In this document: piece after piece, positions 1 through 12,882 of the stretch
Position numbering within the stretch: position 1 is the stretch's first letter
How the letters are laid out: each line of letters begins with the position of its first letter
Assembly: GCF_051020955.1 (NCBI RefSeq)
Contig: NW_027476766.1
Span: 1-64,000, forward strand
DNA from: Megalopta genalis
Lineage: Eukaryota > Arthropoda > Insecta > Hymenoptera > Halictidae
DNA length: 64,000 bases
Direction: 5' to 3'
Made by a program: the position numbers and the translations under genes
Notes under the pieces: model-generated
What the model was told of the DNA's origin: nothing
What the model saw: only the letters and a program-made list of their open reading frames with translations
The model's database searches: none

Positions 1-1240
1 AGCTTGAAATCAATGCGATGTAGAAGGATTAGCTTCAAGTCCATGCGAAATAAATGATTTAGCTTCAAACACTTGGGATGTAAGTGATATAGCTTTAAAT
101 GCAGACGAATCAAACGAGTTAGCTTCAAATCCATGCAAAACACATGATTTAGCTTCAAATCAATGCGATGCAGAAGGTTTAGCTTCAAATCCAAGCGAAA
201 CACATGATTTAGCTTGAAATCAATGCGATGTAGAAGGTTTAGCTACAAATCCATGCGAAACAAACGATTTAGCTTCAAACAATTGGGATATAAGTGATAT
301 AGCTTCAAATGCTGACGAATCAAACGAGTTAGCTTCAAAATCCATGCGATACATATCATTTAACTTCAAATCGATACGAAGTAGAAGGCTTGGCGACAAA
401 TCCATGCGAAACAAATGATTTAGCTTCAAACAATTGGGTTATAAGTGATATAGCTTTAAATGCAAACGAATCAAACGAGTTAGCTTCAAATCCATGCGAG
501 ACACATGATTTAGCTGCAAATCAATGCGATGTAGACGGTTTAGCTGCAAATCCATGCGAAACAAATGATATAGCTTCAATCACTTGGGATATAAGTGATA
601 CAGCTTCAAATGCGGACGAATCAAACGAGTTAGCTTGAAATCCATGCGATACATTTCATTTAGTTTCAAATCGATACGCAGTATAAGGCTTAGCTTTAAA
701 TCCATGCGAAACAAATAATTCAGCTTCAAACACTTGCGATATAAGTGATATTTCTTCAAATGCAGACGAAACAACGAGTTAGCTTCAAATCCAAGCAAAT
801 CACATGATTTAGCTTCAAATCAATGCGATGCAGAAGGTTTAGCTTCAAATCCAAGCGAAACACATGATCTAACTTCAAATCTATACGAAGTAGAATGCTT
901 AGCTTCAAATTCATGCGAAACAAATGATTTAGATTCAGATACTTGCGATATAAGTGATATAGCTTCAAATGCCGTCGAAACTAACGAGTTACCATCAAAT
1001 CCATGCAAATCACATGATTTAGCTTCAAATCAATGCGATGCAGAAGGTTTAGCTTCAAATCCAAGCGAAACACATGATCTAACTTCAAATCTATACGAAG
1101 TAGAAGGCTTAGCTTCAAATTCATGCGAAACAAATGATTTAGATTCAGATACTTGCGATATAAGTGATATAGCTTCAAATGCCGTCGAAACTAACGAGTT
1201 AGCATCAAATCCATGCAAAACACACGATATAGCTTCAAAT
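1..1240. repeat. Domain 1 left edge, diverged pentamer block
   Basis: Regular A-B-C-D-E units with scattered substitutions. The first 350 bases recur at about 13,591-13,940, and positions from about 391 recur near 14,731. Positions 756-1000 and 981-1210 are near-copies of each other (a local duplication of about 210 bp). No gene is supported. Confidence 0.8.
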
Positions 1241-2250
1241 CAATGCCTGTGCAGAAGGTTTAGCTTCAAATTCATGCGAAACAAATGATTTAGCTTCAAA
1301 CAATTGAGATGTAAGTGATATAGCTTCAAATGCAACCGAAGCAAACGAGTTGGCTTCAAATCCAAGCGAATCACATGATTTAGCTTAAAATCAATGCGAT
1401 GCAGAAGGTTTAGCTTCAAGTCCATGCGAAACAAATGATTTAGCTTCAAACAATTGGGATATAAGTGATATAGCTTCAAATGCTGACGAATCAAACGAGT
1501 TAGCTTCAAAATCCATGCGATACATATCATTTAACTTCAAATCGATACGAAGTAGAAGGCTTAGCTTCAAATCCATGCGAAAAAAAATAATTTAGATTCA
1601 GATATTTGCGATATAAGTGATATAGCTTCAAATGCCGTCGAAACTAACGAGTTAGCATCAAATCCATGCAAAACACATGATTTAGCTGCAAATCAATGAC
1701 TGTGCAGAGGGGTTAGCTTCAAATCCATGCGAAACAAATGATTTATCTTCAGATACTTGCGATATAACTGATATAGCTTCAAATTCAGACGAAAAAAAAC
1801 GAGTTAGCTTGAAATCCATCCGAAACACATGATTTAGCAGCAAATCAACGCGATGTAGTAGGTTTAGTTTCAAATCCATGCGAAACCAATGATTTAGCAT
1901 CAGATACTTGCGATATAATTGATATAGCTTCAAATGCAGGCGAAACGAACGAGTTAGCTTCAAATCCGCGCGACACAAATGATTTAGCTTCAGATACTTG
2001 CGATATAACTGATATAGCTTCAAATTCAGACGAAAAAAACGAGTTAGCTTGAAATCCATCCGAAACACATGATTTAGCAGCAAATCAACGCGATGTAGTA
2101 GGTTTAGCATCAAATCCATGCGAAACCAATGATTTAGCATCAGATACTTGCGATATGAGTGATATAGCTTCAAATGCAGTCGAAACAAACGAGTTAGCTT
2201 CAAATCCATGCGAAACACATGATTTAGCTGAAGATCAATGCGAAGTACAA
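1241..2250. repeat. Domain 1 HOR, partial first copy
   Basis: Begins near the insertion-bearing unit ATGCCTGTGCAGAAGG (about 1252) and contains the second marker ATGACTGTGCAGAGG (about 1695). Both markers recur in later domain 1 copies (2994/3444, 6152/6604, 8493/8947, 10598/11052), about 443-454 bp apart, so this is the right-hand part of a domain 1 HOR whose left part lies in older sequence. Confidence 0.75.
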
Positions 2251-3998
2251 GGGTTCGCTTCAAATACATGGAAACAAATGATTTATATTTAGGTAATTGC
2301 GATATATGTGATATAGCTTCAAATGTACGCGAAACAATCGCGTCAGGTTCAAATCCATGCGAATCACATGATTTAGCTTCAAATCAATGCGATGCAGAAG
2401 GTTTAGCTTCAAATCCATGCGAAACAAATGATTTAGCTTCAAACAATTGGGATATAAGTGATATAGCTTCAAATGCTGACGAATCAAACGAGTTAGCTTC
2501 AAAATCCATGCGATACATATCATTTAGCTTCAAATCGATACGAAATAGAAGGCTTAGCTTCAAATCCATGCGAAACAAATGATTTAGATTCAGATACTTG
2601 CGATATAAGTGATATAGCTTCAAATGCCGTCGAAACTAATGAGTTAGCATCAAATCCATGCAAAACACATGATTTAGCTTCAAATCAATGCGATGTAAAA
2701 AGGTTTCGCTTCAAATCCATGCGAACCAAATGACTTAGGTTCAGATACTTGCGATATAAGTGATATAGCTTCAAATGCAGACGAAACAAACGAGATAGCT
2801 TCACATCCAAGCGAAACACATGATCTAGCTCCAAATCAGTGCGAAGTCGAAGGCTTAGCTTCAAATCCATGCGAAACAAATGATTTAGCTTCAGATACTT
2901 TGCGAGATAAGTGATGTAGCTTCAAATGCCGTCGAAACTAACGAGTTAGCATCAAATCCATGCAAAACACACGATATAGCTTCAAATCAATGCCTGTGCA
3001 GAAGGTTTAGCTTCAATCCATGCGAAACAAATGATTTAGCTTCAAACAATTGAGATATAAGTGATATAGCTTCAAATGCAACCGAAGCAAACGAGTTGGC
3101 TTCAAATCCAAGCGAATCACATGATTTAGCTTCAAATCAATGCGATGCAGAAGGTTTAGCTTCAAGTCCATGCGAAACAAATGATTTAGCTTCAAACAAT
3201 TGGGATATAAGTGATATAGCTTCAAATGCTGACGAATCAAACGAGTTAGCTTCAAAATCCCATGCGATACATATCATTTAACTTCAAATCGATACGAAGT
3301 AGAAGGCTTAGCTTCAAATCCATGCGAAAAAAAAATAATTTAGATTCAGATATTTGCGATATAAGTGATATAGCTTCAAATGCCTTCGAAACTAACGAGT
3401 TAGCATCAAATCCATGCAAAACACATGATTTAGCTGCAAATCAATGACTGTGCAGAGGGTTTAGCTTCAAATCCATGCGAAACAAATGATTTAGCTTCAG
3501 ATACTTGCGATATAACTGATATAGCTTCAAATTCAGACGAAAAAAACGAGTTATCTTGAAATCCATCCGAAACACATGATTTAGCAGCAAATCAACGCGA
3601 TGTAGTAGGTTTAGTTTCAAATCCATGCGAAACCATTGATTTAGCATCAGATACTTGCGATATAATTGATATAGCTTCAAATGCAGGCGAAACGAACGAG
3701 TTAGCTTCAAATCCGCGCGACACAAATGATTTAGCTTCAGATACTTGCGATATAACTGATATAGCTTCAAATTCAGACGAAAAAAACGAGTTAGCTTGAA
3801 ATCCATCCGAAACACATGATTTAGCAGCAAATCAACGCGATGTAGTAGGTTTAGCATCAAATCCATGCGAAACCAATGATTTAGCATCAGATACTTGCGA
3901 TATGAGTGATATAGCTTCAAATGCAGTCGAAACAAACGAGTTAGCTTCAAATCCATGCGAAACACATGATTTAGCTGAAGATCAATGCGAAGTACAAG
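2251..3998. repeat. Domain 1 HOR copy, 1748 bp (short by about 210 bp)
   Basis: Starts at the junction unit GGGTTCGCTTCAAATACATGG, which carries a distinctive ATACATGGAAAC and the tail TTTATATTTAGG. Compared with the copy starting at 5202 it lacks about seven units soon after the start. It retains the GATGTAAAAAGG (+1) and ACTTTGCGA (+1) markers. Confidence 0.8.
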
Positions 3999-5201
3999 GG
4001 GTTCGCTTCAAATACATGGAAACAAATGATTTATATTTAGGTAATTGCGATATATGTGATATAGCTTCAAATGTACGCGAAACAATCGCGTCAGGTTCAA
4101 ATCCATGCGAATCACATGATTTATCTTCAAATCAATGCGATGCAGAAGGTTTAGCTTCAAATCCAAGCGAAACACATGATTTAGCTTCAAATCAATGCGA
4201 TGTAGAAGGATTAGCTTCAACTCCATGCGAAACTAATGATTTGGCTTCAAACACTTGGGATATAAGTGATATAGCTTCAAATGCAACCGAAGCAAACGAG
4301 TTGGCTTCAAATCCAAGCGAATCACATGATTTAGCTTCAAATCAATGCGATGCAGAAGGTTTAGCTTCAAGTCCATGCGAAACAAATGATTTAGCTTCAA
4401 ACAATTGGGATATAAGTGATATAGCTTCAAATGCTGACGAATCAAACGAGTTAGCTTCAAAATCCATGCGATACATATCATTTAACTTCAAATCGATACG
4501 AAGTAGAAGGCTTAGCTTCAAATCCATGCGAAAAAAAATAATTTAGATTCAGATATTTGCGATATAAGTGATATAGCTTCAAATGCCTTCGAAACTAACG
4601 AGTTAGCATCAAATCCATGCAAAACACATGATTTAGCTGCAAATCAATGACTGTGCAGAGGGTTTTAGCTTCAAATCCATGCGAAACAAATGATTTAGCT
4701 TCAGATACTTGCGATATAACTGATATAGCTTCAAATTCAGACGAAAAAAACGAGTTATCTTGAAATCCATCCGAAACACATGATTTAGCAGCAAATCAAC
4801 GCGATGTAGTAGGTTTAGTTTCAAATCCATGCGAAACCATTGATTTAGCATCAGATACTTGCGATATAATTGATATAGCTTCAAATGCAGGCGAAACGAA
4901 CGAGTTAGCTTCAAATCCGCGCGACACAAATGATTTAGCTTCAGATACTTGCGATATAACTGATATAGCTTCAAATTCAGACGAAAAAAACGAGTTAGCT
5001 TGAAATCCATCCGAAACACATGATTTAGCAGCAAATCAACGCGATGTAGTAGGTTTAGCATCAAATCCATGCGAAACCAATGATTTAGCATCAGATACTT
5101 GCGATATGAGTGATATAGCTTCAAATGCAGTCGAAACAAACGAGTTAGCTTCAAATCCATGCGAAACACATGATTTAGCTGAAGATCAATGCGAAGTACA
5201 A
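3999..5201. repeat. Domain 1 HOR copy, 1203 bp (internal deletion)
   Basis: Same start unit as its neighbours, preceded by one extra G (about 4001). It lacks about 750 bp present in the next copy, including the GATGTAAAAAGG, ACTTTGCGA and ATGCCTGTGCAG marker units. The junction falls where two internal subunits of the full copy are alike (units containing CCGAAGCAAACGAGTTGG, near 5485 and 6243 in the full copy), as expected from unequal recombination. Confidence 0.8.
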
Positions 5202-7544
5202 GGGTTCGCTTCAAATACATGGAAACAAATGATTTATATTTAGGTAATTGCGATATATGTGATATAGCTTCAAATGTACGCGAAACAATCGCGTCAGGTT
5301 CAAATCCATGCGAATCACATGATTTATCTTCAAATCAATGCGATGCAGAAGGTTTAGCTTCAAATCCAAGCGAAACACATGATTTAGCTTCAAATCAATG
5401 CGATGTAGAAGGATTAGCTTCAACTCCATGCGAAACTAATGATTTGGCTTCAAACACTTGGGATATAAGTGATATAGCTTCAAATGCAGCCGAAGCAAAC
5501 GAGTTGGCTTCAAATCCAAGCGAATCACATGATTTAGCTTCAAATCAATGCGATGCAGAAGGTTTAGCTTCAAATCCATGCGAAACAAATGATTTAGCTT
5601 CAAACAATTGGGATATAAGTGATATAGCTTCAAATGCTGACGAATCAAACGAGTTAGCTTCAAAATCCATGCGATACATATCATTTAGCTTCAAATCGAT
5701 ACGAAATAGAAGGCTTAGCTTCAAATCCATGCGAAACAAATGATTTAGATTCAGATACTTGCGATATAAGTGATATAGCTTCAAATGCCGTCGAAACTAA
5801 TGAGTTAGCATCAAATCCATGCAAAACACATGATTTAGCTTCAAATCAATGCGATGTAAAAAGGTTTCGCTTCAAATCCATGCGAACCAAATGACTTAGG
5901 TTCAGATACTTGCGATATAAGTGATATAGCTTCAAATGCAGACGAAACAAACGAGATAGCTTCACATCCAAGCGAAACACATGATCTAGCTCCAAATCAG
6001 TGCGAAGTCGAAGGCTTAGCTTCAAATCCATGCGAAACAAATGATTTAGCTTCAGATACTTTGCGATATAAGTGATGTAGCTTCAAATGCCGTCGAAACT
6101 AACGAGTTAGCATCAAATCCATGCAAAACACACGATATAGCTTCAAATCAATGCCTGTGCAGAAGGTTTAGCTTCAAATCCATGCGAAACAAATGATTTA
6201 GCTTCAAACAATTGAGATATAAGTGATATAGCTTCAAATGCAACCGAAGCAAACGAGTTGGCTTCAAATCCAAGCGAATCACATGATTTAGCTTCAAATC
6301 AATGCGATGCAGAAGGTTTAGCTTCAAGTCCATGCGAAACAAATGATTTAGCTTCAAACAATTGGGATATAAGTGATATAGCTTCAAATGCTGACGAATC
6401 AAACGAGTTAGCTTCAAAATCCATGCGATACATATCATTTAACTTCAAATCGATACGAAGTAGAAGGCTTAGCTTCAAATCCATGCGAAAAAAAATAATT
6501 TAGATTCAGATATTTGCGATATAAGTGATATAGCTTCAAATGCCTTCGAAACTAACGAGTTAGCATCAAATCCATGCAAAACACATGATTTAGCTGCAAA
6601 TCAATGACTGTGCAGAGGGTTTAGCTTCAAATCCATGCGAAACAAATGATTTAGCTTCAGATACTTGCGATATAACTGATATAGCTTCAAATTCAGACGA
6701 AAAAAACGAGTTATCTTGAAATCCATCCGAAACACATGATTTAGCAGCAAATCAACGCGATGTAGTAGGTTTAGTTTCAAATCATGCGAAACCATTGATT
6801 TAGCATCAGATACTTGCGATATAATTGATATAGCTTCAAATGCAGGCGAAACGAACGAGTTAGCTTCAAATCCGCGCGACACAAATGATTTAGCTTCAGA
6901 TACTTGCGATATAACTGATATAGCTTCAAATTCAGACGAAAAAAACGAGTTAGCTTGAAATCCATCCGAAACACATGATTTAGCAGCAAATCAACGCGAT
7001 GTAGTAGGTTTAGCATCAAATCCATGCGAAACCAATGATTTAGCATCAGATACTTGCGATATGAGTGATATAGCTTCAAATGCAGTCGAAACAAACGAGT
7101 TAGCTTCAAATCCATGCGAAACACATGATTTAGCTGAAGATCAATGCGAAGTACAAGGGTTCGCTTCAAATACATGGAAACAAATGATTTATATTTAGGT
7201 AATTGCGATATATGTGATATAGCTTCAAATGTACGCGAAACAATCGCGTCAGGTTCAAATCCATGCGAATCACATGATTTAGCTTCAAATCAATGCGAAG
7301 TAGAATGCTTAGTTCAAATCCACGCCGATCAAACGGATTAGCTTCAAATACTTGTTTTATGCATGATTTAGCTTCAACTGCATACGAAATAAACGAGTTA
7401 GCTTCAAATCCATGCGAAACAAATGGTTTAGCATCAAATAGTTGTGATATACGTGATTTAGCTTCAACTGCATGCGAATCAAACGAGTTATCTTGAAATC
7501 CATGCGAAACATATGATTTAGCATCAAATCAATGCGAAGTACAA
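5202..7544. repeat. Domain 1 HOR copy, full length 2343 bp
   Basis: Reference copy. It runs from the ATACATGG start unit through the +1 markers near 5857 and 6058, the CCTGTGCAG marker (6152) and the GACTGTGCAG marker (6604), to a second start-like unit at 7157. That unit is followed by 388 bp containing TGTTTTATGCATG and GTTGTGATATACGTG units. One C is missing near 6783 relative to sister copies. Confidence 0.85.
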
Positions 7545-9649
7545 GGGTTCGCTTCAAATACATGGAAACAAATGATTTATATTTAGGTAATTGCGATATA
7601 TGTGATATAGCTTCAAATGTACGCGAAACAATCGCGTCAGGTTCAAATCCATGCGAATCACATGATTTATCTTCAAATCAATGCGATGCAGAAGGTTTAG
7701 CTTCAAATCCAAGCGAAACACATGATTTAGCTTCAAATCAATGCGATGTAGAAGGATTAGCTTCAACTCCATGCGAAACTAATGATTTGGCTTCAAACAC
7801 TTGGGATATAAGTGATATAGCTTCAAATGCAGCCGAAGCAAACGAGTTGGCTTCAAATCCAAGCGAATCACATGATTTAGCTTCAAATCAATGCGATGCA
7901 GAAGGTTTAGCTTCAAATCCATGCGAAACAAATGATTTAGCTTCAAACAATTGGGATATAAGTGATATAGCTTCAAATGCTGACGAATCAAACGAGTTAG
8001 CTTCAAAATCCATGCGATACATATCATTTAGCTTCAAATCGATACGAAATAGAAGGCTTAGCTTCAAATCCATGCGAAACAAATGATTTAGATTCAGATA
8101 CTTGCGATATAAGTGATATAGCTTCAAATGCCGTCGAAACTAATGAGTTAGCATCAAATCCATGCAAAACACATGATTTAGCTTCAAATCAATGCGATGT
8201 AAAAAGGTTTCGCTTCAAATCCATGCGAACCAAATGACTTAGGTTCAGATACTTGCGATATAAGTGATATAGCTTCAAATGCAGACGAAACAAACGAGAT
8301 AGCTTCACATCCAAGCGAAACACATGATCTAGCTCCAAATCAGTGCGAAGTCGAAGGCTTAGCTTCAAATCCATGCGAAACAAATGATTTAGCTTCAGAT
8401 ACTTTGCGATATAAGTGATGTAGCTTCAAATGCCGTCGAAACTAACGAGTTAGCATCAAATCCATGCAAAACACACGATATAGCTTCAAATCAATGCCTG
8501 TGCAGAAGGTTTAGCTTCAAATCCATGCGAAACAAATGATTTAGCTTCAAACAATTGAGATATAAGTGATATAGCTTCAAATGCAACCGAAGCAAACGAG
8601 TTGGCTTCAAATCCAAGCGAATCACATGATTTAGCTTCAAATCAATGCGATGCAGAAGGTTTAGCTTCAAGTCCATGCGAAACAAATGATTTAGCTTCAA
8701 ACAATTGGGATATAAGTGATATAGCTTCAAATGCTGACGAATCAAACGAGTTAGCTTCAAAATCCATGCGATACATATCATTTAACTTCAAATCGATACG
8801 AAGTAGAAGGCTTAGCTTCAAATCCATGCGAAAAAAAATAATTTAGATTCAGATATTTGCGATATAAGTGATATAGCTTCAAATGCCGTCGAAACTAACG
8901 AGTTAGCATCAAATCCATGCAAAACACATGATTTAGCTGCAAATCAATGACTGTGCAGAGGGTTTAGCTTCAAATCCATGCGAAACAAATGATTTAGCTT
9001 CAGATACTTGCGATATAACTGATATAGCTTCAAATTCAGACGAAAAAAACGAGTTAGCTTGAAATCCATCCGAAACACATGATTTAGCAGCAAATCAACG
9101 CGATGTAGTAGGTTTAGTTTCAAATCCATGCGAAACCATTGATTTAGCATCAGATACTTGCGATATAATTGATATAGCTTCAAATGCAGGCGAAACGAAC
9201 GAGTTAGCTTCAAATCCGCGCGACACAAATGATTTAGCTTCAGATACTTGCGATATAACTGATATAGCTTCAAATTCAGACGAAAAAAACGAGTTAGCTT
9301 GAAATCCATCCGAAACACATGATTTAGCAGCAAATCAACGCGATGTAGTAGGTTTAGCATCAAATCCATGCGAAACCAATGATTTAGCATCAGATACTTG
9401 CGATATGAGTGATATAGCTTCAAATGCAGTCGAAACAAACGAGTTAGCTTCAAATCCATGCGAAACACATGATTTAGCTGAAGATCAATGCGAAGTACAA
9501 GGGTTCGCTTCAAATACATGGAAACAAATGATTTATATTTAGGTAATTGTGATATACGTGATTTAGCTTCAACTGCATGCGAATCAAACGAGTTATCTTG
9601 AAATCCATGCGAAACATATGATTTAGCATCAAATCAATGCGAAGTACAA
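7545..9649. repeat. Domain 1 HOR copy, 2105 bp (240-bp deletion variant)
   Basis: Collinear with the 5202 copy up to the second start-like unit at 9501, which is followed by only 149 bp instead of 388. At 9541-9562 the unit GGTAATTG is fused to TGATATACGTGAT, joining two similar units eight repeats apart. This removes seven whole units and parts of two others. Confidence 0.85.
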
Positions 9650-11993
9650 GGGTTCGCTTCAAATACATGGAAACAAATGATTTATATTTAGGTAATTGCG
9701 ATATATGTGATATAGCTTCAAATGTACGCGAAACAATCGCGTCAGGTTCAAATCCATGCGAATCACATGATTTATCTTCAAATCAATGCGATGCAGAAGG
9801 TTTAGCTTCAAATCCAAGCGAAACACATGATTTAGCTTCAAATCAATGCGATGTAGAAGGATTAGCTTCAACTCCATGCGAAACTAATGATTTGGCTTCA
9901 AACACTTGGGATATAAGTGATATAGCTTCAAATGCAGCCGAAGCAAACGAGTTGGCTTCAAATCCAAGCGAATCACATGATTTAGCTTCAAATCAATGCG
10001 ATGCAGAAGGTTTAGCTTCAAATCCATGCGAAACAAATGATTTAGCTTCAAACAATTGGGATATAAGTGATATAGCTTCAAATGCTGACGAATCAAACGA
10101 GTTAGCTTCAAAATCCATGCGATACATATCATTTAGCTTCAAATCGATACGAAATAGAAGGCTTAGCTTCAACTCCATGCGAAACAAATGATTTAGATTC
10201 AGATATTTGCGATATAAGTGATATAGCTTCAAATGCCGTCGAAACTAATGAGTTAGCATCAAATCCATGCAAAACACATGATTTAGCTTCAAATCAATGC
10301 GATGTAAAAAGGTTTCGCTTCAAATCCATGCGAACCAAATGACTTAGGTTCAGATACTTGCGATATAAGTGATATAGCTTCAAATGCAGACGAAACAAAC
10401 GAGATAGCTTCACATCCAAGCGAAACACATGATCTAGCTCCAAATCAGTGCGAAGTCGAAGGCTTAGCTTCAAATCCATGCGAAACAAATGATTTAGCTT
10501 CAGATACTTTGCGATATAAGTGATGTAGCTTCAAATGCCGTCGAAACTAACGAGTTAGCATCAAATCCATGCAAAACACACGATATAGCTTCAAATCAAT
10601 GCCTGTGCAGAAGGTTTAGCTTCAAATCTATGCGAAACAAATGATTTAGCTTCAAACAATTGAGATATAAGTGATATAGCTTCAAATGCAACCGAAACAA
10701 ACGAGTTGGCTTCAAATCCAAGCGAATCACATGATTTAGCTTCAAATCAATGCGATGCAGAAGGTTTAGCTTCAAGTCCATGCGAAACAAATGATTTAGC
10801 TTCAAACAATTGGGATATAAGTGATATAGCTTCAAATGCTGACGAATCAAACGAGTTAGCTTCAAAATCCATGCGATACATATCATTTAACTTCAAATCG
10901 ATACGAAGTAGAAGGCTTAGCTTCAAATCCATGCGAAAAAAAATAATTTAGATTCAGATATTTGCGATATAAGTGATATAGCTTCAAATGCCGTCGAAAC
11001 TAACGAGTTAGCATCAAATCCATGCAAAACACATGATTTAGCTGCAAATCAATGACTGTGCAGAGGGTTTAGCTTCAAATCCATGCGAAACAAATGATTT
11101 AGCTTCAGATACTTGCGATATAACTGATATAGCTTCAAATTCAGACGAAAAAAACGAGTTAGCTTGAAATCCATCCGAAACACATGATTTAGCAGCAAAT
11201 CAACGCGATGTAGTAGGTTTAGTTTCAAATCCATGCGAAACCAATGATTTAGCATCAGATACTTGCGATATAATTGATATAGCTTCAAATGCAGGCGAAA
11301 CGAACGAGTTAGCTTCAAATCCGCGCGACACAAATGATTTAGCTTCAGATACTTGCGATATAACTGATATAGCTTCAAATTCAGACGAAAAAAACGAGTT
11401 AGCTTGAAATCCATCCGAAACACATGATTTAGCAGCAAATCAACGCGATGTAGTAGGTTTAGCATCAAATCCATGCGAAACCAATGATTTAGCATCAGAT
11501 ACTTGCGATATGAGTGATATAGCTTCAAATGCAGTCGAAACAAACGAGTTAGCTTCAAATCCATGCGAAACACATGATTTAGCTGAAGATCAATGCGAAG
11601 TACAAGGGTTCGCTTCAAATACATGGAAACAAATGATTTATATTTAGGTAATTGCGATACATGTGATATAGCTTCAAATGTACGCGAAACAATCGCGTCA
11701 GGTTCAAATCCATGCGAATCACATGATTTAGCTTCAAATCAATGCGAAGTAGAATGCTTAGTTCAAATCCACGCCGATCAAACGGATTAGCTTCAAATAC
11801 TTGTTTTATGCATGATTTAGCTTCAACTGCATACGAAACAAACGAGTTAGCTTCAAATCCATGCGAAACAAATGGTTTAGCATCAAATAGTTGTGATATA
11901 CGTGATTTAGCTTCAACTGCATGCGAATCAAACGAGTTATCTTGAAATCCATGCGAAACATATGATTTAGCATCAAATCAATGCGAAGTACAA
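9650..11993. repeat. Domain 1 HOR copy, full length 2344 bp
   Basis: Matches the 5202 copy throughout, including the 388-bp terminal part after the second start-like unit at 11606. Few substitutions were seen, such as AACTCCATGCG near 10170 and GATACATGTGAT near 11658. Confidence 0.85.
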
Positions 11994-12882
11994 GGGTTCG
12001 CTTCAAATACATGGAAACAAATGATTTATATTTAGGTAATTGCGATATATGTGATATAGCTTCAAATGTACGCGAAACAATCGCGTCAGGTTCAAATCCA
12101 TGCGAATCACATGATTTATCTTCAAATCAATGCGATGCAGAAGGTTTAGCTTCAAATCCAAGCGAAACACATGATTTAGCTTCAAATCAATGCGATGTAG
12201 AAGGATTAGCTTCAACTCCATGCGAAACTAATGATTTGGCTTCAAACACTTGGGATATATGTGATATAGCTTCAAATGCAGCCGAAGCAAACGAGTTGGC
12301 TTCAAATCCAAGCGAATCACATGATTTAGCTTCAAATCAATGCGATGCAGAAGGTTTAGCTTCAAATCCATGCGAAACAAATGATTTAGCTTCAAACAAT
12401 TGGGATATAAGTGATATAGCTACAAATGCTGACGAATCAAACGAGTTAGCTTCAAAATCCATGCGATACATATCATTTAGCTTCAAATCGATACGAAATA
12501 GAAGGCTTAGCTTCAAATCCATGCGAAACAAATGATTTAGATTCAGATACTTGCGATATAAGTGATATAGCTTCAAATGCCGTCGAAACTAATGAGTTAG
12601 CATCAAATCCATGCAAAACACATGATTTAGCTTCAAATCAATGCGATGTAAAAAGGTTTCGCTTCAAATCCATGCGAACCAAATGACTTAGGTTCAGATA
12701 CTTGCGATATAAGTGATATAGCTTCAAATGCAGACGAAACAAACGAGATAGCTTCACATCCAAGCGAAACACATGATCTAGCTCCAAATCAGTGCGAAGT
12801 CGAAGGCTTAGCTTCAAATCCATGCGAAACAAATGATTTAGCTTCAGATACTTTGCGATATAAGTGATGTAGCTTCAAATGC
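11994..12882. repeat. Domain 1 HOR copy, truncated at the domain boundary
   Basis: Matches the start of the full copies through the ACTTTGCGATATAAG marker near 12,850. It then switches from GCCGTCGAAACTAACGAG, used by the other domain 1 copies, to GCAGACGAATCAAACTAG, the form used throughout domain 2. Confidence 0.8.
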
